Below are positions 59,411 through 64,000 of a DNA stretch of 64,000 bases, piece after piece. The position numbers and the translations under genes were made by a program. This DNA is from CAZAQK01 sp964535825 (lineage in GTDB: Bacteria; Pseudomonadota; Alphaproteobacteria; Rickettsiales; SXRF01), in the NCBI GenBank assembly GCA_964535825.1, contig CAZHUC010000007.1, positions 40,055 through 104,054 of the forward strand, in the 5' to 3' direction. Under the pieces are notes generated by a model. The model worked only from the letters and a program-made list of their open reading frames with translations, was not told where the DNA came from and made no database searches. Each line of letters opens with the position of its first letter. Position 1 is the stretch's first letter.

Positions 59411-61585
59411 ATGCGGCACGAACTGTTGTATTTCCTGTTCTCACAAGTTACGCGCATCAAGGGCGTAGGGGGTGCTACGGCCAAAGCGCTGGAGAGGCTA
59501 TTGCCGCCATCCACCACACCGGGCAGCCTGCCTAATATTCGCGATATTCTATTTCATTTGCCCGTGGGGCTTGTGGACCGCCGGTTTACCTGTCCTCTTA
59601 AAGAAGCACCCGACGGTGTGATCGCCACGTTCGTGGTGCATGTGGATGAGCATGTGCCACCCAAACAAAAACGCTATGGTAAGCAGCCTTATAAAGTGTT
59701 GTGCTCGAATGACACTGGTGAGATCACGTTGGTATTCTTCCATGCGCGGGATGATTATCTGAAGCAGGCACTGCCGGTAGGTAAAACGCGAGTTATCAGC
59801 GGTAAGGTGGAGCATTTCGATTTCCAACTGCAGATGACACATCCAGATGTCATCGCGCCACTGGATAAGCTGGCAGAGGTGCAAAAACCAGAAGCGGTCT
59901 ATCCGCTTACCGTTGGACTGACCTCACGGCGTATCCACCACATTGTGGTTGATGCACTTTCTAAGCTGCCCGAGTTGCCGGAGTGGATAGAAAATTCCAA
60001 ATGGCTTTCATGGAAAGCTGCACTTACTCAGGCACATAACCCAACCTGCACGGAAGATCTGCTGCCGATTGCGCTAGCCCGCGCGCGCCTTGCGTATGAT
60101 GAGATGTTCGCGACACAACTGCACCTCGCCATACTACGCAGCCAGACAAAAAAACAGGCAGGAGAAGTTTTAAAAGGTACGGGCGCGCTTACCGCATCAC
60201 TGAAGAAATCGCTGCCATATGCACTTACCAAAGGGCAGGAATCAGTGCTCGCCGAGATTTACAGTGACATAGAATCCGGGCATCGCATGGCGCGGCTGCT
60301 GCAAGGGGATGTTGGCAGTGGTAAAACAATCGTTGCGTTATTTGCCATGCTGCGTGCAGTAGAGCAGGGAGCGCAGGCGGCACTCATGGTGCCAACAGAA
60401 CTCATTGCCCAGCAGCACTATGAAACCATTTCGCAACTTGCATCTGCGCTTGGCATCAATGTGCGATTATTAACAGGCAGCGTAAAAGGCAAGGCGCGCA
60501 AGGAAGCATTGGAGTCCATACAAAATGGCGATGCAAAAATTATTGTAGGTACACATGCGCTGTTTCAGGAGCATGTGGAATTTAGCAATCTTGCGCTGGT
60601 GGTGATCGATGAGCAGCATCGCTTTGGTGTGGGGCAGCGCATGGCTCTCAGCCATAAGGGCAATAACCCGCATCTATTGCACCTGACCGCTACGCCGATT
60701 CCACGTTCTTTGGCCATGACGCTCTATGGTGATATGGATTCTTCCAAACTCACAGAAAAACCAGCAGGTCGCCAGCCTATCACCACGCGGGTTATTCCTG
60801 CCGTGCGTTATAATGAAGTTGTCGATCGCCTCAAAGCCGCGCTGGACAGGGGAGAAAAAGCATACTGGATATGCCCGCTCATCGACGATAATTCGAGTGC
60901 TGATGAGCAGTTGCAGGCAGATCTTGCTGCTGCCAAATCACGCCATAAGGAATTCAAAGCACGCTTTGGCGATGTCGTAGGGCTGGTGCATGGCCGCATG
61001 AAAGCGGATGAGCGAAACGCAGAAATGCATAAATTCACCGAAGGAAAAACACGCCTGCTGGTTGCCACCACCGTGGTGGAAGTAGGGGTGGATGTGCGTG
61101 ATGCCACCATCATCGTGATAGAAAAAGCAGAACGATTCGGGCTTTCGCAGCTTCATCAGTTGCGTGGCCGCGTTGGCCGTGGTGATAAAGCAAGCGCATG
61201 TGTGTTACTTTATTCAGATGAAAAGAACCTTATGGTGGATGCACCATCTCCCACAGAAACACGCCTGCGCGTGCTGCGTGATACGGAAGATGGATTCAAG
61301 ATAGCAGAGGCTGATCTTGCCAATCGCGGGGCAGGGGAATTGCTCGGTGTGCGCCAGAGTGGCATGCCCAGAACTATCTTTATGGACCTGTTCTACCATC
61401 AGGAATTGCTTGACCAGGCACGCAAGGATGCTGTGAATTTATTGACATCTGACCCCACCCTGTCATCTAAGCGAGGAGAGGCAGCAAAACTACTACTAGA
61501 GATATTTATGAAGGAATATCAGTTGGTTGATGATAATTCCGGCGCTGAGGTGCAGTTAGATAAAACTCTAAAAAATTCAGCATAA
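59411..61585 (+). CDS. recG: ATP-dependent DNA helicase RecG
   Basis: It regresses stalled forks and branch-migrates Holliday junctions. An N-terminal wedge/OB domain (VTRIKGVGGATAKALERLL, LPVGLVDRR) is followed by helicase motifs: Walker A LLQGDVGSGKTIVALFAM, DEQHRFGVGQR, LTATPIPRSLAMT and QLRGRVGRGDKAS. The C-terminus has the RecG FYHQELLDQARKDA block. Start chosen at ATG 59411 because family members begin close to MRHELLYFLFSQVTRIKG; the frame is open 10 codons further. The length of ~724 aa is normal. A terminator follows. Confidence 0.96.
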   Translation: MRHELLYFLFSQVTRIKGVGGATAKALERLLPPSTTPGSLPNIRDILFHLPVGLVDRRFTCPLKEAPDGVIATFVVHVDEHVPPKQKRYGKQPYKVLCSNDTGEITLVFFHARDDYLKQALPVGKTRVISGKVEHFDFQLQMTHPDVIAPLDKLAEVQKPEAVYPLTVGLTSRRIHHIVVDALSKLPELPEWIENSKWLSWKAALTQAHNPTCTEDLLPIALARARLAYDEMFATQLHLAILRSQTKKQAGEVLKGTGALTASLKKSLPYALTKGQESVLAEIYSDIESGHRMARLLQGDVGSGKTIVALFAMLRAVEQGAQAALMVPTELIAQQHYETISQLASALGINVRLLTGSVKGKARKEALESIQNGDAKIIVGTHALFQEHVEFSNLALVVIDEQHRFGVGQRMALSHKGNNPHLLHLTATPIPRSLAMTLYGDMDSSKLTEKPAGRQPITTRVIPAVRYNEVVDRLKAALDRGEKAYWICPLIDDNSSADEQLQADLAAAKSRHKEFKARFGDVVGLVHGRMKADERNAEMHKFTEGKTRLLVATTVVEVGVDVRDATIIVIEKAERFGLSQLHQLRGRVGRGDKASACVLLYSDEKNLMVDAPSPTETRLRVLRDTEDGFKIAEADLANRGAGELLGVRQSGMPRTIFMDLFYHQELLDQARKDAVNLLTSDPTLSSKRGEAAKLLLEIFMKEYQLVDDNSGAEVQLDKTLKNSA

Positions 61586-61608
61586 CCTAGTTTTTACTGG
61601 GTTTTTTT
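61586..61608 (+). terminator. Intrinsic terminator after recG
   Basis: CCTAGT-TTTT-ACTGGG forms a 6-bp stem (one G-U) with a 4-nt loop followed by seven T residues (61602-61608), directly after the recG stop. Confidence 0.7.
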
Positions 61609-61662
61609 AACCATGTGACGCTATAATCGTATCCGATTTTGATTATTAAATGGTAGTATCAC

Positions 61663-62124
61663 ATGTCAGGAAAAACATACTCAGATAGCCCAGCATTTAT
61701 AGATTTTTGTGAATCAGCATCAAAAGGTATTATTTTTACTGGTTTTTCCGATGACTCATCGATTCGCGTATATTTCACAAATTATCCTGATGCATCACTT
61801 GCAGCCCGAAAGCTAACCAAATGTGATAAAGAGGTGGGAAGAGTTTTTCAAACCATACACAATGATGCCGATGCTACTACTTTTCCGGGTATGCAAACTG
61901 ATGGAGATATAAAGATTGAAAAAGGCAAATCTCCTGTGCCTACGCCTACGGGGCAATTCAGCCTATTCTATGTACCGCTCACTATGGAATCAAAAGCTGC
62001 CGAGTATCACTTTGCGAAGATGAACGCAGCGGGTAAACTGCACCGTTGGGATATACCGACGAGTGAAGCCAGGGATATATTATTGCACTTCAAGCATGGC
62101 TTAGATGGTCATGCGATCAGATAA
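61663..62124 (+). CDS. Unknown protein (153 aa)
   Basis: I do not recognise a family. It is soluble, alpha/beta, with SGKTYSDSPAFIDFCESASKG at the start, aromatic-rich strands (IRVYFTNYPDASLAARKL) and LHRWDIPTSEARDILLHFKHG near the end. No signal or membrane helix. It is 5 bp before the GlcNAc-transferase-family gene and may be a partner of it. Confidence 0.55.
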   Translation: MSGKTYSDSPAFIDFCESASKGIIFTGFSDDSSIRVYFTNYPDASLAARKLTKCDKEVGRVFQTIHNDADATTFPGMQTDGDIKIEKGKSPVPTPTGQFSLFYVPLTMESKAAEYHFAKMNAAGKLHRWDIPTSEARDILLHFKHGLDGHAIR

Positions 62125-62129
62125 TTAAT

Positions 62130-63167
62130 ATGCAGCCTTCAAATTATAACACGAACATAAACGTCAAAAGCGCTATCAAATTACCGAAGATATTCGTTGC
62201 TATCGCGAGTTACCGTGATCCTGAATGCCAGCACACGGTGCGTGACCTGTTTGCCAAGGCAAAACATCCGGAGCGTATCTCCGTAGGCATTTGTTGGCAG
62301 TTTGATCCTATTCTTGATGCAGATTGTTTCGACCATCCGCCGCAATATCCTGAGCAGGTGCGTATCTCACAGTATCACGCTACACAATCTAAGGGTGGTT
62401 GCTGGGCGCGTGCAGAAGCACTTTCGCTCAGGCAGGATGAAGATTTCGTATTGATGATCGACGCACATATGCGTTTCATCCCGAACTGGGATGAGGAAAT
62501 GCTAAGGGCACTTTCCATGTGCCCGGGCAGCAAGGTTGCCATTACTGCACCACCCCCCAATTATGATCCGCCAGATAAGCTACAACCCTGCGAAAATAGT
62601 GTTTCTGTGATGTATGTCGGAGCGCTTTGGCAACATGACGGGTATCAGCCGGTATCGCTTTCCAGCTGGCTTTGCAAAAAAGAAAACTGGCAGAAACCCC
62701 CAACACCTACACCAATCATTGTAGGGAATTTTTTATTTGGCCCAGCGCGTATGTATTATGAAGTGCCATACGATCCGCATATCTTCTTCCGTGGGCAAGA
62801 GCCTGTATATTCCGTGCGTTTATGGACACACGGATGGGATCTGTACCAGCCAAATACCACACTCATCTATCATTACTGGGAGTCTCCCAGCCGTGATAAG
62901 GGTGGCGCGCATTACAAGGCAAATACAGATGCACAGTCATCGAACCGTCCACAAATAGCCCTGAAAAGAGTTCGCCATTTATTGGGTGTTGAAGAAACAA
63001 ATGACCCTGAAGCATTGGTTGAAATCAACAAATATGGCATCGGGAAAACGCGTTCCCTAGAGGAATACTGGGCGTTTGCCGATATTGACCTGAAGGCAGG
63101 CACTATCGGTGAAAAAGCCAAAAAAGGCCGCTGGACGGCCTATGAGCCGCAGAAAATGGCTGTATAA
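62130..63167 (+). CDS. Glycosyltransferase, GlcNAc-transferase (Skp1 GnT1-like) family
   Basis: The 345 aa match the 'GlcNAc' glycosyltransferase family: KIFVAIASYRDPECQHTVRDLFAKAKHPERISVGICWQ, a conserved SKGGCWARAEALSL, the metal motif LMIDAHMRFIPNWDEEM (DxH in place of DxD), GNFLFGPARMYYEVPYDPHIFFRGQEPVYSVRLWTHGWDLYQPN, and IYHYWE. Related enzymes in Dictyostelium add GlcNAc to hydroxyproline of Skp1; bacterial members are mostly uncharacterised. The acceptor here is unknown. It is preceded by an unknown gene and followed by the rRNA operon. Confidence 0.85.
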   Translation: MQPSNYNTNINVKSAIKLPKIFVAIASYRDPECQHTVRDLFAKAKHPERISVGICWQFDPILDADCFDHPPQYPEQVRISQYHATQSKGGCWARAEALSLRQDEDFVLMIDAHMRFIPNWDEEMLRALSMCPGSKVAITAPPPNYDPPDKLQPCENSVSVMYVGALWQHDGYQPVSLSSWLCKKENWQKPPTPTPIIVGNFLFGPARMYYEVPYDPHIFFRGQEPVYSVRLWTHGWDLYQPNTTLIYHYWESPSRDKGGAHYKANTDAQSSNRPQIALKRVRHLLGVEETNDPEALVEINKYGIGKTRSLEEYWAFADIDLKAGTIGEKAKKGRWTAYEPQKMAV

Positions 63168-63311
63168 GTTCATTGAATATAGTGCTTATAAAAGGCATAT
63201 GATATTTATGGCCACAAACAGGTCATGCTGGATAGTATTAGAGCTAGAAGCAGCAAAAATTGCGGGTTTTTGGCCAGTGTAAAAAAAATACAAAAAACTG
63301 TTTTTTTCCTG

Positions 63312-63340
63312 TTGACACCACCATTCGTTTAAGCCATAAA
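63312..63340 (+). promoter_or_regulatory. Candidate rRNA operon promoter with UP-like tract
   Basis: TTGACA (63312-63317), a 17-nt spacer and CATAAA (63335-63340). The ~45 nt upstream are dense in A and T runs, like an UP element, and the bases after the -10 are GC-rich (GGCCTTCC), as at growth-rate-controlled rRNA promoters. Confidence 0.6.
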
Positions 63341-63530
63341 GGCCTTCCTTTTTGACGGGCTACCAAAGCGGCCCAGTCCTTGATTTTGCAAAATTTCGGT
63401 TTTCCAAGATCTGCAGTTTGATACAGTGAAGAGCATTTAAGCGCAGCTGACGTCGTGTTACAGCGTCTAATCTTTTTCGGATGGTTAGAGGTTGTTGAAA
63501 ATAACAGCACAATGTCGCTGCGTATAAACA

Positions 63531-63556
63531 ACACATAAGCCTTCGGGTTTATGTGT
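63531..63556 (+). ncRNA. UUCG-tetraloop hairpin in the rRNA leader
   Basis: ACACATAAGCC and GGTTTATGTGT pair over 11 bp (one G-U) around a TTCG loop (63542-63545). It lies ~140 nt before the 16S 5' end and could be part of processing or antitermination signals. Confidence 0.55.
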
Positions 63557-63693
63557 GCATAATACGCTAACTTACCAACGTAAGTCCAAGGCGCAGTTGG
63601 TATTGGTGATATTGTGCGTGTTTCCGAAAATTATGTAGCCCATCCATTCTGATGGGCAGCTAGATTTCAATTTGAGATTTAGGAATCATACTC

Positions 63694-64000
<307 letters not shown>

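Larger units (their letters stand above)
63168..63693. other. rRNA promoter and leader region
   Basis: This 526-bp region has no credible gene. It contains AT-rich runs just before the promoter, a sigma70-like rRNA promoter (63312-63340), and a ~350-nt leader with a UUCG-capped hairpin (63531-63556). I found no tRNA in it. Confidence 0.6.

Noticed and set aside
63244..63534. A 96-codon minus-strand open frame upstream of 16S
   Set aside because: It overlaps the rRNA promoter and leader, has no ribosome site and a low-complexity product, so it is not a gene.

Overview
The window comes from an alphaproteobacterium. The evidence is the alpha-type F0 operon (atpI-atpB-atpE-b'-b), the CckA cell-cycle kinase, hisZ next to purA, sdhE next to mfd, a family-4 uracil-DNA glycosylase, an RNase E with an acidic insert in its S1 region, and an alphaproteobacterial 16S rRNA 5' end at the right edge. 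It is a free-living or only mildly reduced lineage: it has flagellar export and rod genes, ispE, histidine regulation (hisZ) and a full peptidoglycan toolkit. I cannot name the order or genus; a Micavibrio-like or other deep-branching alpha is only a guess. The DNA is moderately GC, genes are very tightly packed with many 4-bp overlaps, and I see no insertion sequence, prophage, tRNA or CRISPR.

Layout. 1-721: 5' part of an outer-membrane barrel protein. 787-3123: F0 ATP synthase operon behind a strong sigma70-like promoter. 3139-7614: DsbA-like protein, DciA/DUF721, RNase HII, soluble lytic transglycosylase and uracil-DNA glycosylase, all on the minus strand. 7656-13509: ETF-ubiquinone oxidoreductase, a sulfotransferase, a TPR protein, IspE and two small unknowns. 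13506-18395: second DsbA-like protein, M48 protease and RNase E with a structured leader. 18812-22536: N-acetylmuramoyl-L-alanine amidase and PBP1A. 22543-24894: a prepilin-like leader fused to a seven-repeat FG-GAP beta-propeller. 25079-26198: prfB with the classical +1 programmed frameshift. 26195-34600: LOG protein, MnmA, alpha-carbonic anhydrase, a pseudokinase/membrane-protein pair, PurA, HisZ. 34705-42370: SemiSWEET, PssA, Psd, a miniature isocitrate-dehydrogenase-like protein, AlaS, YciI and RecA. 42444-45652: a ceramidase-like membrane protein and cckA, which is cut by one in-frame amber codon. 45731-53599: flagellar genes in three blocks (fliQRflhB; flgBC-fliE; csrA-flhB'-chaperone-like-fliO-fliP) separated by a DUF3137 gene. 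53607-61585: Mfd, SdhE, a PAS/degenerate-GGDEF protein, a glycosyltransferase and RecG. 61663-63167: an unknown and a GlcNAc-transferase-family enzyme. 63168-64000: rRNA promoter, leader hairpin and the first ~300 nt of 16S rRNA.

Themes. Envelope growth (amidase, PBP1A, Slt, M48, Dsb), phospholipid head-group synthesis (PssA-Psd), DNA repair (RecA, RecG, Mfd, UDG, RNase HII) and motility/cell cycle (CckA, CsrA, flagellar export) dominate. The observations most worth following are: the amber-split cckA; a hairpin made of degenerate heptamers sitting in-frame inside mfd; the pilin-anchored FG-GAP propeller; the internally deleted IDH-like protein; the tail-anchored pseudokinase; the structured rne leader; and a eukaryote-like GlcNAc transferase beside the rRNA operon.
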